Origin: Pseudogulbenkiania sp. MAI-1
GTDB taxonomy: Bacteria > Pseudomonadota > Gammaproteobacteria > Burkholderiales > Chromobacteriaceae
Assembly: GCF_000527175.1 (NCBI RefSeq)
Contig: NZ_AZUR01000001.1
Location: 457,501 to 521,500 of the forward strand
DNA length: 64,000 bases
Reading direction: 5' to 3'
The translations under genes and the position numbers were made by a program. The notes beneath the pieces are model-generated. The model had not been told where the DNA came from. It did not search any database and was given only the letters and a program-made list of their open reading frames with translations. Of this stretch, positions 9,950 through 19,475 are shown in pieces (within the stretch, counting starts at the first letter, position 1; the number at the start of each line of letters is the position of its first letter).

Positions 9950-11251
9950 TTAGCGCACGATGAAGGCGTTGACCTCGGCCAGTTGCTCCGGTCCCAGCCG
10001 ACCGGCGGCCTGGGCCAGCTGCAGCTTGGCGAGCAGGTAGCTGTAGCGCGCCTTGGCGAGTTGGGTCTGGACGTTGTAGTACTCCTGCTCGGCCTGCAGC
10101 AGGTCGAGGTTGGTGCGTACGCCGACCTCCTTGCCGAGGCGGGTGGAGTCGAGTTTGCTCTTGGCCGAGACCAGCAGCTGTTGCTGTGCCTTGACGAAGG
10201 CGGCACCGCTGGTGACGCCCAGGTAAGCCTGGCGCACTTGTTCGCGGACCTGACGGCGCGACGCCTCCAGCTTGTCCTTGGCGCTGTTCTCATTGGCCGC
10301 CGCCTCGCGCACCCGCGAGTCGATGCCGCCGCCGGCGTAGAGTGGCAGGGTCAACTGCACGCCGACGGAAGAGGCGCGAGTCTGTGCAAAACTATTAAAC
10401 GGGCTGTTGTCGGTGTTGTCGCTGTAGCCGGCGGTGAGCGAGACCACAGGCAGGTGCTGCCCGCGCTTCTCGGTCAGGTCCTGGCTGGCCAGCTGCAGGT
10501 TCTGTTCCTGCGCCTTGATGTCCAGGTTGTTGGCCAGCGCCTGGGCGGTCCAGTCGTCGAGGCCGATGGTGGTGGGCTGATCCAGCGGCAGATTGGGCGT
10601 GACCGCCTGTACCCCGAGCGGATCGAGGCCGGTGAGGCGGCGCAAGGCGTTGCGTTTGATCTCCAGATCGCTCTCAGCGAGGATCTCTTGCGCCACCGCA
10701 CCGTCGTAACCGGCCTGGGCCTCGTGGGTATCGGTGATGGTGGCGGTGCCGACCTCGAACGCGGTCTTGGCCTGTTCCAGCTGGCTGGCGAAGGCCTTCT
10801 TGGTGGCCTGCGTGGAGGCCAGCGTGTCCTGCGCCAGCAGCACGTCGAAGTAGGCCTGTGCCACGTCGACGATCAGCTGCTGCTCGCTGGCGGCGTAGCG
10901 GGTGTCGGCCAGCGCGCTTGCGGTCTTGCCTTTCTGGTAGCCGGTATACTTGCCGACGTCGAACAAGGGCTGGGTCAGCTGCACGCCGGCGCCGTAGCCG
11001 GAGAAGCTGCCATGGCTGGATGGTTCGAGCAGGTTGGTGCGGCTGTAGTCGGCGCTCAGCCCCACCTGGGGCAGCAGCCCGGCACGGCCCTGCGGCGCTT
11101 TCTCGTGGCCGGCGTCGCGGTCGTAGCCGGCGGCGGCGAAGGCCGCATCGTAGCCGCGTGCCTGCCGCCAGGCCTCCATCAGGTCGAAGGCCCGGGCCGG
11201 CAGGGTGGCGATGGCCATGAGGCAGGCCAGGGTAAGGATGCGTGGTTTCAT
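9950..11251 (-). CDS. TolC-family outer membrane efflux protein
   Basis: About 433 residues. Starting at 11251 gives a clean signal peptide (MKPRILTLACLMAIATLPARA, cleavage before FDLMEAW), so the upstream in-frame extension to 11440 is rejected. Two repeated heptad-rich halves are typical of TolC: AQAYFDVLLAQDTLASTQA in the first, and RQAYLGVTSGAAFVKAQQQ with NLDLLQAEQEYYNVQTQLA in the second. It forms the outer membrane channel for the pump encoded upstream on the same strand. Confidence 0.92.
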   Translation of the reverse strand: MKPRILTLACLMAIATLPARAFDLMEAWRQARGYDAAFAAAGYDRDAGHEKAPQGRAGLLPQVGLSADYSRTNLLEPSSHGSFSGYGAGVQLTQPLFDVGKYTGYQKGKTASALADTRYAASEQQLIVDVAQAYFDVLLAQDTLASTQATKKAFASQLEQAKTAFEVGTATITDTHEAQAGYDGAVAQEILAESDLEIKRNALRRLTGLDPLGVQAVTPNLPLDQPTTIGLDDWTAQALANNLDIKAQEQNLQLASQDLTEKRGQHLPVVSLTAGYSDNTDNSPFNSFAQTRASSVGVQLTLPLYAGGGIDSRVREAAANENSAKDKLEASRRQVREQVRQAYLGVTSGAAFVKAQQQLLVSAKSKLDSTRLGKEVGVRTNLDLLQAEQEYYNVQTQLAKARYSYLLAKLQLAQAAGRLGPEQLAEVNAFIVR

Positions 11252-11375
11252 TGGTATTCTCGTCAATGGCTGTTCGCGGAACCGGTTCCGGCTCGTGTCT
11301 TGTCCCCGCCTCGATGCCGGCCCGTGGCCGGCAAGGCGTCGGTGCGGCCGAAGCGGGGGCGCTCTGCCTGGCTCC

Positions 11376-14300
11376 TCATGCTTCGGCGCCTGCCGGCTCC
11401 GGTGTCGCGAGGTGTTCCGCAGGGGCTCGCTCGACGCCATGGCTGGAGCGGGGGGCGGGGCGTTGCACCCTGAACCACTGCGCGTACAGCGCGGGCAGGA
11501 ACAGCAGGGTCAGCACCGTCGCCACCAGCAGCCCGCCCATGATCGCCACCGCCATCGGCCCCCAGAAGGTGCTGCGGGTCAGCGGAATCATCGCCAGGAT
11601 CGCGGCCAGTGCCGTCAGCATGATAGGACGGAAGCGGCGCAGCGTGGAACCGACCACGGCCTCCCAGCGCTCGACGCCCTCGCGGATGTCATGCTCGATC
11701 TGGTCGACCAGGATGACCGAGTTGCGCATGATCATGCCCGACAGCGCGATCACCCCCAGCATCGCCACGAAGCCGAACGGCGCGTGGAAGGCGATCAGCG
11801 TCAGCGTCACGCCGATCATGCCGAGCGGCGCGGTGAGCACCACCATCAGCGTGCGCTGGAAGCTCTGCAGCTGCAGCATCAGCAGCGTCAGCACCACCAC
11901 GATCATCAGCGGCGCCACCTTGGCGATGGCCTGTTGCGACTTGACGCTGGATTCGACCGATCCTCCCATCTCGATGTGATAGCCCAGGGGCAGTGTGGCT
12001 TCCAGCTGCTTGAGCTTGGGCGCCAGCTCCTGCACCACCTCCGCCGCCTGCACCCCGTCGGCGGTGTCGGCGCGCACCGTCACCGTCGGCAGACGGTTGC
12101 GGCGCCAGATGATGCTCTCCTCCGGCTGGTATTCGATGCGGGCGAGCTGCGAGACCTGGACGAAGCGCCCGTTCGCGGCCTGCACCATCAGGTTGCCGAG
12201 ACCCCCGACGTCGGTTTTCTCGGCCGGGTTGAGTCGCGCCTCGACGGCGATGGTACGGTCGCCCTCGCGGAACTCGGTCAGCGCGGCGCCCGAGATCAAG
12301 AGCTGCAGCTGACGGCCGAGACTCTGGGTCGACGCCCCCAGCGCTCGGGCGCGGTCCTGGTCGATCACGAGGCGCAGCGACTTGACCTGCTCGCCCCAGT
12401 CGTTGTTGACCTGGGTCGTGCCGGGCTGGGCACGCAGCAGCGCTTCCAGCCGCGCGGCGATGCGTTTGACTTCCTCGTGACGTTCGCCCATCACCCGATA
12501 CTGTACCGGATAGCCTACCGGCGGGCCGTTTTCCAGTCGGATCACGCGTCCGCGCAGCAGCGGGAAGTCGTTGTCGAAGGCGTGTTCCAATTGGCGCTTG
12601 ACCGTTTCACGCACCTTCTCGTCCTTGGTCATGATCATCAGCTGGGCATAGTTGAGATGCTGCATCTGCTGATCGAGCGGCAGGTAGAAGCGCGGCGAGC
12701 CGCCACCGACGTAGCTGGTGATGCTGCTGATGCCGGGGTTGTGGGCGAACATCGCCTCCAGTTTCTTCACCTCGCGTTCGGTGGCCTGGTAGCTGGCGCC
12801 CTGCGGCAGCCACAGGTCGACCAGCAGTTCCACCCGATTGGACGAGGGGAAGAACTGCTGCTGCACGAACAGCTTGAACGCCCCCAGCGACAGCAGGAAC
12901 AGCACCAGCGTGCCGGCGATCACCGTCTTGCGGTGATCCAGGCACCATTCCAGCACGCTGCGGAAGCGCAGGTAGAACAGCTTGTGGTAGACGTCGGCAT
13001 GATCGCCATCGGTCTTGTGCTCCGGCAGCAGCTTGAAGCCGAGATATGGGGTGAAGATCACCGCCACGACCCACGACAGCACCAGCGCCAGCCCGACCAC
13101 GGCGAACAGGCTGAACACGTATTCGCCGGCGTTGGACTTGGCGAGCCCCACCGGCAGGAAGGTGGCGGCGGTGATCAGCGTGCCGGTCAGCATCGGGAAG
13201 GCGGTGCTGGTGTAGGCGAAGGTGGCGGCCTGGAATTTGTTCCAGCCCTGTTCCAGCTTCAGCGCCATCATTTCCACCGCGATGATGGCGTCGTCCACCA
13301 AGAGGCCGAGCGCGATGATCAGCGAGCCCAGCGAGATGCGCTGCAGGTCGATGTCGAAGAAGTACATGGCGAGGAAGGTCATCGCCAGCACCAGCGGGAT
13401 CGACAGCGCCACCACCACGCCGGAGCGCCAGCCCAGGCTGAAGAAGCTCACCGCCAGCACGATGACGACGGCTTCGAGCAGCGAATGCATGAACTCGCTG
13501 ATCGAGTTCTTCACCACCTTGGGCTGGTCCGAGACCGGCGCGATTTCCACGCCGAGCGGCAGTTCCGATTTGACCCGCGCCATCAACTGCTCGAGGTCGC
13601 GTCCCAGGCGCAGCACGTCGCCGCCGTCCTTCATGCTGATGGCCAATCCCAGCGCCGGCCGGCCGTTGAAGCGCATGCTGAAGCTGGGCGGGGTGACGAA
13701 GGCGCGGTGCACGGTGGCGATGTCGTCGAGACGGAAGGTCTGGCCGTTGACCGTAATCGGGGTGCTGCGCACCGCGTCCAGCGTGCCGTAAGCGCCGCTC
13801 GGGCGCACCCAGATGCGCTCGCCGGCGGTTTCGAACACCCCGGCCGGGGTGACGGCGTTCTGCTCGGCCAGCGCGTTCCAGATGGTGCGGGTGTCAAGGC
13901 CCAGCGTGGCCAAGCGGCTGATGGAGAGATCGACGTAGATGCGCTCCTGCTGTTCGCCGACGATCTCGACCTTGCCGACATCGGGCAGGCGCAGCACTTC
14001 CTGCCGGGTGCGGTCGACGTAGCGGCGCAGCTCCTCGGCGCTGAAGCCGTCGCCGGTGAAGGCGAACAGGTTGCCGAAGGTGTCGCCGAACTCGTCGTTG
14101 AAGAACGGACCCTTCAGATCAGCCGGCAGGGTCGGACGCAGGTCGCCGAGCTTCTTGCGCACCCGGTACCACTGTTCCGGCACCTCATCGGGGGCGATGC
14201 CTTCGCGCAGGTTGAGCAGCAACTGCACTTCGCCGGGCTTGGTGAAGCTCTTGACGTATTCCAGCTCGCCGATCTCCTGCAGCTTCTGTTCCAGCTTGTC

Positions 14301-14501
14301 GGTGACCTGCTGTTCCATTTCGCTGGCGCTGGCGCCCGGCCACACCGCCTTGACCATCATCGCCTTGAAGGTGAACGCCGGGTCTTCCTTCTGGCCCAGC
14401 TGGGTATAGGCCCAGGCGCCGGCCAGCATCAGCGTGATCATCAGGTACAGCACCAGCGCCTGGTGCTTGAGCGCCCATTCGGACAGGTTGAGTCGTTTCA
14501 T
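11376..14501 (-). CDS. RND efflux transporter permease (AcrB/HAE1-type superfamily)
   Basis: 1041 residues, full length. TM1 (about 13-34) leads into a large periplasmic loop, with a TM cluster at about 340-480, a second loop and a C-terminal TM cluster at about 860-1010. The proton-relay pair is D403-D404 in LGLLVDDAIIAVEMM. It would export drugs or small toxic compounds by proton antiport in a tripartite complex with the lipoprotein adaptor and the TolC-type channel next to it. Substrate range is not readable. An opposing long open frame on the plus strand is a GC artefact. Confidence 0.94.
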   Translation of the reverse strand: MKRLNLSEWALKHQALVLYLMITLMLAGAWAYTQLGQKEDPAFTFKAMMVKAVWPGASASEMEQQVTDKLEQKLQEIGELEYVKSFTKPGEVQLLLNLREGIAPDEVPEQWYRVRKKLGDLRPTLPADLKGPFFNDEFGDTFGNLFAFTGDGFSAEELRRYVDRTRQEVLRLPDVGKVEIVGEQQERIYVDLSISRLATLGLDTRTIWNALAEQNAVTPAGVFETAGERIWVRPSGAYGTLDAVRSTPITVNGQTFRLDDIATVHRAFVTPPSFSMRFNGRPALGLAISMKDGGDVLRLGRDLEQLMARVKSELPLGVEIAPVSDQPKVVKNSISEFMHSLLEAVVIVLAVSFFSLGWRSGVVVALSIPLVLAMTFLAMYFFDIDLQRISLGSLIIALGLLVDDAIIAVEMMALKLEQGWNKFQAATFAYTSTAFPMLTGTLITAATFLPVGLAKSNAGEYVFSLFAVVGLALVLSWVVAVIFTPYLGFKLLPEHKTDGDHADVYHKLFYLRFRSVLEWCLDHRKTVIAGTLVLFLLSLGAFKLFVQQQFFPSSNRVELLVDLWLPQGASYQATEREVKKLEAMFAHNPGISSITSYVGGGSPRFYLPLDQQMQHLNYAQLMIMTKDEKVRETVKRQLEHAFDNDFPLLRGRVIRLENGPPVGYPVQYRVMGERHEEVKRIAARLEALLRAQPGTTQVNNDWGEQVKSLRLVIDQDRARALGASTQSLGRQLQLLISGAALTEFREGDRTIAVEARLNPAEKTDVGGLGNLMVQAANGRFVQVSQLARIEYQPEESIIWRRNRLPTVTVRADTADGVQAAEVVQELAPKLKQLEATLPLGYHIEMGGSVESSVKSQQAIAKVAPLMIVVVLTLLMLQLQSFQRTLMVVLTAPLGMIGVTLTLIAFHAPFGFVAMLGVIALSGMIMRNSVILVDQIEHDIREGVERWEAVVGSTLRRFRPIMLTALAAILAMIPLTRSTFWGPMAVAIMGGLLVATVLTLLFLPALYAQWFRVQRPAPRSSHGVERAPAEHLATPEPAGAEA

Positions 14502-14511
14502 CGGACGCTCC

Positions 14512-15585
14512 TCAAGGCTGGAGCAGGCGGACCTGCTGTCCGTCGCGCAGCAGATGCACCCCGGCGCTCACCACCTGCTCGCCCGCCTTCAGGGCGCCGC
14601 TGACGTGGGCTACGGTATTGCCGATGCTCTCCACCCGGATCTCCCGGCGGCCGACCTTGCGGCTCTTGGGGTCGATCACCCAGACGTAATGCTTGCCGTC
14701 CTGATCGAGCAGGGCGGAGAGCGGCAGTTGCAGCTTCTCACCACGGTCCGGTGCCGGCAGCGTCACGGTGGCGCTCATGCCCAGTTGCAGGGCGTCGTTG
14801 GCGCCGTCGAGGCTGATGCGCGCGGCGTAGGTGCGGGTGGCCGGGTCGGCGTCGGCCGCCAGCTCGCGCAGGGCGCCGCGGTAGCTTTGCCCGTCGGCCC
14901 ACAGCTTCACCTGCAGCGTCTTGGCCTCGCGCAGGGCGACCAGCGCGTTTTCCGGCACCTGGATGGCGACTTCGCGCGGTCCGTCCAGCGCCAGCTTCAT
15001 CACCGCCTGCCCGGCGGCCACGACCTGGCCGGCTTCGGCGCTGACGCTGCCGATCACGCCGTCGGCGTCGGCGCGCAAGATGGTGTAGCCGTTCTGGTTG
15101 CGGCTGCCAGCCAGTTGGGCCTGGGCCTGCTGCAGTTGGGCGCGGGCGGCGTTGACGGCGTTTTGCTGGCGATCGACCTGGGCCTGGCTGATGAACTGCT
15201 TGCCCAGCAGTTCCTGCGAGCGCTTGAGGTCGGCTTCCTGCTGCACCAGATCGGAGCGGGCGGCGGCGAGCTGGGCCTGTTTGGCCGCCAGGTCGAGTTC
15301 GTAGTCGTTGGCGTCGAGCCGGGCCAGTACCTGCCCCTTCTTCACCCGGTCGCCGGCGTTGACCAAGCGCTCGGCGATCTTGCCGCCGACGCGGAACGCC
15401 AGCGGGGTTTCCTGCCGGGCGCGGATGTCGCCGGCGAAGCTGGCGCCGGCCTGCGTGGCGTTGCCGCCGGCGGTGACGTAACGCACCGGGCGGATGTCTT
15501 CCTGAACCGTGGCCTCCTTGGCGCAGGCGGCGAGCCCGAGCACCGTCAGGCCGGCGAGGAGCCAGGGGGAGCGAGGTGTCTTCAT
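14512..15585 (-). CDS. RND efflux periplasmic adaptor (membrane fusion) lipoprotein
   Basis: 357 residues. The lipoprotein signal MKTPRSPWLLAGLTVLGLAAC places the lipidated cysteine at C21. Next come a biotinyl-lipoyl-like half motif (GDRVKKGQVLARLDANDYEL), a coiled-coil hairpin at about 100-170 (alanine/glutamine-rich, AAARSDLVQQEADL), the second lipoyl half and a beta-barrel region. The gene ends 10 nt before the pump gene, so the order regulator, adaptor, pump, channel is one operon. Confidence 0.93.
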   Translation of the reverse strand: MKTPRSPWLLAGLTVLGLAACAKEATVQEDIRPVRYVTAGGNATQAGASFAGDIRARQETPLAFRVGGKIAERLVNAGDRVKKGQVLARLDANDYELDLAAKQAQLAAARSDLVQQEADLKRSQELLGKQFISQAQVDRQQNAVNAARAQLQQAQAQLAGSRNQNGYTILRADADGVIGSVSAEAGQVVAAGQAVMKLALDGPREVAIQVPENALVALREAKTLQVKLWADGQSYRGALRELAADADPATRTYAARISLDGANDALQLGMSATVTLPAPDRGEKLQLPLSALLDQDGKHYVWVIDPKSRKVGRREIRVESIGNTVAHVSGALKAGEQVVSAGVHLLRDGQQVRLLQP

Positions 15586-15600
15586 CGTGTCGAATCCTGT

Positions 15601-16284
15601 TTAGTTGTTGTTTTGGGCGGGGGTGCACAGGCCGTTGAGCACTAGGTCCAGGGCCTGCTGCAGATAGTGCTCCGGCGGGCCGGCCGGTGCCGGAGCACAA
15701 CAGGGAATGCCGCCGAAGGAGTGGTTCCAGATCACGGTCATCAGCAGCGGGGCGATCAGGCATTCCACCGCACTGTCGATATCGACCGGGCGGAATTCGC
15801 CGCGCTCGATACCCAGGTGCAACGCGTCGGCCACCAGTTGGCGGCCACGGACGATGACTTCCTGCTGGTAGAACGCCGCCAGTTCGGGGAAGTTGGCCGC
15901 TTCGGCCACCATCAGCTTGCACAAGCCGGCCATGCGGGTCGAGCCAATGTCTTGCCACCAGGCCTGCAGCAGTCTGACCAGCAGTTCGGCGCAACTGCCC
16001 TCGTGTTGTGCGCTCATGGCCTGCAGGTTGGTGATGCGTGGCACCAGCGTGTCGCGCACCACGGCCTTGAAGATTTCTTCCTTGTTCTGGAAGTACAGGT
16101 AGGGCGTGCCCTTGGTGACGTTGGCGGCGCGCGCGATGTCTTCCATCTTGGTGGCGCGAAAGCCCTTCTCGACGAACAGGGTCAGCGCCGCATCGAGGAT
16201 TTCCGCCGGGCGGGCGTCTTTCTTGCGCTGCCAGCGTGGTGAAGCTTGTTCGGTGCTCATGAAGATTGCTGAATGGTTGTTCAT
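15601..16284 (-). CDS. TetR/AcrR-family transcriptional regulator of the efflux operon
   Basis: Up to 227 residues. The N-terminal HTH is clear (ILDAALTLFVEKGFRATKMEDIARAANVTKGTPYLYF), followed by an all-helical ligand domain. It is the first gene of the minus-strand efflux operon, 15 nt before the adaptor, so it probably represses its own operon until a substrate binds. Neither in-frame ATG (16284 or 16260) has a convincing ribosome site, so the start is uncertain by 8 codons. The 16285-16401 gap to argB is AT-rich and would hold both promoters. Confidence 0.9.
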   Translation of the reverse strand: MNNHSAIFMSTEQASPRWQRKKDARPAEILDAALTLFVEKGFRATKMEDIARAANVTKGTPYLYFQNKEEIFKAVVRDTLVPRITNLQAMSAQHEGSCAELLVRLLQAWWQDIGSTRMAGLCKLMVAEAANFPELAAFYQQEVIVRGRQLVADALHLGIERGEFRPVDIDSAVECLIAPLLMTVIWNHSFGGIPCCAPAPAGPPEHYLQQALDLVLNGLCTPAQNNN

Positions 16285-16401
16285 TTATGGGATGTTAATG
16301 TACTGAGTGCGGGCGTCGCTGGCAATTAATAAATAACAGTTCAGCAACGTGATTGATTACAATGCAACACTTCCCGTATCCCCTTACCCAGGAGACCGCA
16401 C

Positions 16402-17277
16402 GTGACCGTATCCGCCACCGAAAAGGCGCTCATCCTTGCCGAGGCGCTGCCCTACATCCGCCGTTTCAACGATAAGACCATCGTGATCAAATACGGCGGT
16501 AACGCGATGACCGACGACAAGCTGAAGGAAGACTTCGCCAAGGACGTGGTGCTGCTGAAGCTGGTTGGCCTGAACCCGGTGGTGGTGCACGGTGGCGGTC
16601 CGCAGATCAACGAGATGCTGGAACGCGTCGGCAAGCAGGGCGAGTTCGTCCAGGGTATGCGCGTGACCGACCAGGAAACCATGGACGTGGTGGAAATGGT
16701 GCTGGGCGGCCAGGTCAACAAGGAAATCGTCTCGCTGATCAACCAGCACGGCGGCAAGGCCGTGGGCCTGACCGGCAAGGACGGCCACTTCATCCGCGCC
16801 CACAAGCTGTTCCTCAAGGGCGAGGGAGAGGACGAGCAGATCGATATCGGCCGCGTCGGCGAAATCGACTACATCGATCCGGCGCTGGTGTCGCTGCTCG
16901 ATTCGCAGGATTTCATCCCGGTGATCGCGCCGATCGGCGTCGGCAGCGACGGTGAGGCCTACAACATCAACGCCGACCTGGTGGCCGGCAAGCTGGCCGA
17001 AACCCTCCAGGCCGAGAAGCTGGTGCTGATGACCAACACCCCCGGCGTGCTGGACAAGAACGGCAAGCTCTTGACCGGACTGACCGCCGAGAACGTCGAC
17101 GCGCTGTTCGCCGACGGCACCATCCACGGTGGCATGCTGCCCAAGATCAGCTCCGCCCTCGATGCCGCCAAGAACGGCGTCAACTCGGTGCACATCATCG
17201 ACGGCCGCGTGCCGCACGCGCTGCTGCTGGAAATCCTCACCGACGCCGGCGTCGGCACGATGATCCGCGCCAGGTAA
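16402..17277 (+). CDS. argB: Acetylglutamate kinase
   Basis: 291 residues, full length. Motifs are IKYGGNAM (phosphate-binding lysine), VVHGGGPQIN and MVLGGQVNKEIV, with NADLVAGKLAETLQAEKLV in the ATP-binding half and GGMLPKISSAL near the end. It phosphorylates N-acetylglutamate, the second step of arginine synthesis. The start is GTG at 16402, with GGAG 7 nt upstream. It stands alone, with the CBS gene following after 79 nt. Confidence 0.96.
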   Translation: MTVSATEKALILAEALPYIRRFNDKTIVIKYGGNAMTDDKLKEDFAKDVVLLKLVGLNPVVVHGGGPQINEMLERVGKQGEFVQGMRVTDQETMDVVEMVLGGQVNKEIVSLINQHGGKAVGLTGKDGHFIRAHKLFLKGEGEDEQIDIGRVGEIDYIDPALVSLLDSQDFIPVIAPIGVGSDGEAYNINADLVAGKLAETLQAEKLVLMTNTPGVLDKNGKLLTGLTAENVDALFADGTIHGGMLPKISSALDAAKNGVNSVHIIDGRVPHALLLEILTDAGVGTMIRAR

Positions 17278-17356
17278 GCGCATCGGGCAGATATTCGTCC
17301 CGGATCATCTATAGTGGAGGCATAACAGGTCCAACTCGTCTGCAAAAGGGGGTCGC

Positions 17357-17794
17357 ATGCAAACTGTCCGACAATTGCTCGAAAGCAAACCCAACCGGAA
17401 GCTGATCTTCGTCAGTCCCGACGCTACCGTGTTCCAGGCCCTGCAGGTCATGGCCGAAGAGAACGTCGGGGCGGTGCTGGTGATGCACGAGTGTGATGTG
17501 CACGGCATTTTCTCGGAGCGCGACTACGCGCGCCGCATGGTTCTGCAGGGACGCACCTCGGCGGGCACCCACGTGCGCGAGGTCATGACCAGCCGCGTGG
17601 TCTATGTGAAGCCGGAGCAGACGGTTGACGAATGCATGGCGCTGATGACCGACAAGCGCATCCGCCACCTTCCGGTAATGGAGGGGTGCGAGGTGCTGGG
17701 TGTGGTCTCGATCGGCGATGTGGTGCGGGCCACCCTCGACGAGCAGCAATTCACCATCGACGAGCTGGTGCACTACATCCAGGGCATACGTTAG
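17357..17794 (+). CDS. Tandem CBS-domain protein
   Basis: 145 residues consisting of two CBS motifs: about 10-65 (DATVFQALQVMAEENVGAVLVM ... GIFSERDYAR) and about 78-135 (VMTSRVVYVKPEQTVDECMALMTDKRIRHLPV ... GVVSIGDVVRA). Such stand-alone pairs bind adenine nucleotides or NAD(P) and regulate partner proteins. The partner here is unknown. Start at ATG 17357, with GGGGG about 6-10 nt before it. Confidence 0.9.
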   Translation: MQTVRQLLESKPNRKLIFVSPDATVFQALQVMAEENVGAVLVMHECDVHGIFSERDYARRMVLQGRTSAGTHVREVMTSRVVYVKPEQTVDECMALMTDKRIRHLPVMEGCEVLGVVSIGDVVRATLDEQQFTIDELVHYIQGIR

Positions 17795-17813
17795 TCTTCC
17801 CGCGTTCTATCCC

Positions 17814-17863
17814 ACGGCGCCGGGGCCGGCCGCGAAGTAAGTGGCTGCCCCGGCGCCGTTTTG
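17814..17863 (+). terminator. Terminator after the CBS gene
   Basis: A 13-bp GC-rich stem (ACGGCGCCGGGGC 17814-17826 pairing with GCCCCGGCGCCGT 17846-17858) is followed by TTTTGCTGTTTT. The remaining gap, 17864-18197, shows no gene-like frame. It holds the formaldehyde dehydrogenase leader, but no promoter could be fixed. Confidence 0.8.
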
Positions 17864-18197
17864 CTGTTTTCCGCCAGCGGTGTTGCATCCTCCCAACGTT
17901 TCTCCTGTTGTTGCCGGCCGCCTCGGCGCCTCCCCGGTGAGTGGCCGGAGGCCCGCCGCCGTGTCGCCCGACTTCCCCGCAACCCCGCATGGATGCCCGC
18001 ACTCACTCGTCGGCCGACTTTACGCGCCGTGGTTCACCGCCTCGACCGCCGTGAGGTGATGTCGGGAATTGGCTGCTCTGCGGCGCTTTCAGTCTCCTTG
18101 TCGGAGGGAGTTCGCCCCTATTGTCGCGAAGCGCCAGCCGACGCTGTGCCACGGCTGTGCGCGAACGAAACCCATCGAAACAATTCGGAGGCAGACA

Positions 18198-19394
18198 ATG
18201 AGCGACAATCGCGGTGTGGTGTATCTGGGGCAAGGGCACGTCGAAGTGCGGCCCATCGGCTACCCGAAAATGGTCGATCCGCAGGGGAGGGCGATCGGCC
18301 ACGGCGTCATCCTCAAGGTGGTGACGACCAATATCTGCGGCTCGGACCAGCACATGGTGCGTGGCCGCACCACGGCCGAGGTCGGGCTGGTGCTGGGCCA
18401 CGAGATCACCGGCGAGGTGATCGAGGTGGGCCGTGACGTCGAGACGCTGAAGGTCGGCGACCTGGTGTCGGTGCCGTTCAACGTGGCTTGCGGTCGTTGC
18501 CAGACCTGCAAGGAACAGCACACCGGCGTGTGCCTGAACGTCAACCCGTCGCGCGCCGGCGGTGCCTACGGCTATGTCGACATGGGCGGCTGGATCGGCG
18601 GCCAGTCCGAGTACGTGATGGTGCCGTACGCCGACTTCAACCTGCTCAAGTTCCCGGACAAGGACAAGGCGATGGAGAAGATCCGCGACCTGACCTGCCT
18701 GTCCGACATCCTGCCGACCGGTTACCACGGCGCGGTGACGGCCGGCGTCAAGCCGGGCTCGACCGTCTACATCGCCGGCGCCGGCCCGGTCGGCATGGCC
18801 GCCGCCGCCTCGGCACGCCTGTTGGGCGCCGCGGTGACCATCGTCGGCGACATGAACGCCGAGCGCCTGGCGCACGCCAGGGCGATGGGTTTCGAGACCG
18901 TCGACCTGTCGCTCGACGCCACGCTGGGCGAGCAGATCGCGGCCATCCTCGGCACACCGGAGGTGGACTGCGCGGTCGACTGCGTCGGCTTCGAGGCGCG
19001 CGGCCACGGCTCGCACTCGCACGAAGAGGCCCCGGCCACGGTGCTCAACTCGCTGATGGAAGTCACCCGCGTGGCCGGCGCCATCGGCATTCCGGGCCTG
19101 TACGTGACCGACGATCCGGGCGCGGTCGACGCCGCGGCCAAGCGTGGTAGCCTGTCGATCCGCTTCGGTCTTGGCTGGGCCAAGTCGCACTCCTTCCACA
19201 CCGGCCAGACCCCGGTGATGAAGTACAACCGCAACCTGATGCAGGCCATCCTGTGGGATCGTCTGCCGATCGCCAAGATCGTCAACGTCAGCGTGATCTC
19301 GCTTGACGAGGCGCCGAACGGCTACCGCCAGTTCGACGGCGGCGCACCGCGCAAATTCGTCATCGACCCGCACGGCATGCTCAAGTCGGCCTGA
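18198..19394 (+). CDS. fdhA: Glutathione-independent formaldehyde dehydrogenase (zinc-dependent MDR family)
   Basis: 398 residues from ATG 18198, with GGAGG 6 nt upstream; that equals the length of the Pseudomonas putida enzyme. Evidence: TTNICGSDQHM with the catalytic zinc cysteine, GHEITGEVIEVG, the structural zinc cysteines in CGRCQTCKEQHTGVC, and the Rossmann motif IAGAGPVGMAAA. It oxidises formaldehyde to formate with NAD+, with formaldehyde dismutase as a close relative. It is monocistronic between two terminators. Confidence 0.93.
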   Translation: MSDNRGVVYLGQGHVEVRPIGYPKMVDPQGRAIGHGVILKVVTTNICGSDQHMVRGRTTAEVGLVLGHEITGEVIEVGRDVETLKVGDLVSVPFNVACGRCQTCKEQHTGVCLNVNPSRAGGAYGYVDMGGWIGGQSEYVMVPYADFNLLKFPDKDKAMEKIRDLTCLSDILPTGYHGAVTAGVKPGSTVYIAGAGPVGMAAAASARLLGAAVTIVGDMNAERLAHARAMGFETVDLSLDATLGEQIAAILGTPEVDCAVDCVGFEARGHGSHSHEEAPATVLNSLMEVTRVAGAIGIPGLYVTDDPGAVDAAAKRGSLSIRFGLGWAKSHSFHTGQTPVMKYNRNLMQAILWDRLPIAKIVNVSVISLDEAPNGYRQFDGGAPRKFVIDPHGMLKSA

Positions 19395-19412
19395 TCGTCC
19401 TGCTGTAAACGA

Positions 19413-19446
19413 AGCGGGCGAACGCATTGCGTTCGCCCGCTTTTTC
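19413..19446 (+). terminator. Terminator after fdhA
   Basis: A 13-bp perfect stem (AGCGGGCGAACGC / GCGTTCGCCCGCT) with loop ATT is followed by TTTTC, 18 nt past the stop codon. It separates fdhA from the convergent IclR gene. Confidence 0.9.
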
Positions 19447-19475
19447 TTTGTCCTGTGCCCTGGCCGTCACCGGTT

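Noticed and set aside
11252..11440. Longer start for the TolC-type protein
   Set aside because: The extension is Arg/Pro-rich, overlaps the end of the pump gene and would bury the clean signal peptide that starts at 11251.
11205..14603. 1132-codon open frame on the plus strand
   Set aside because: It is antisense to the RND pump, which has clear family motifs. The translation is low-complexity His/Gln/Arg-rich, typical of GC-rich opposite frames.
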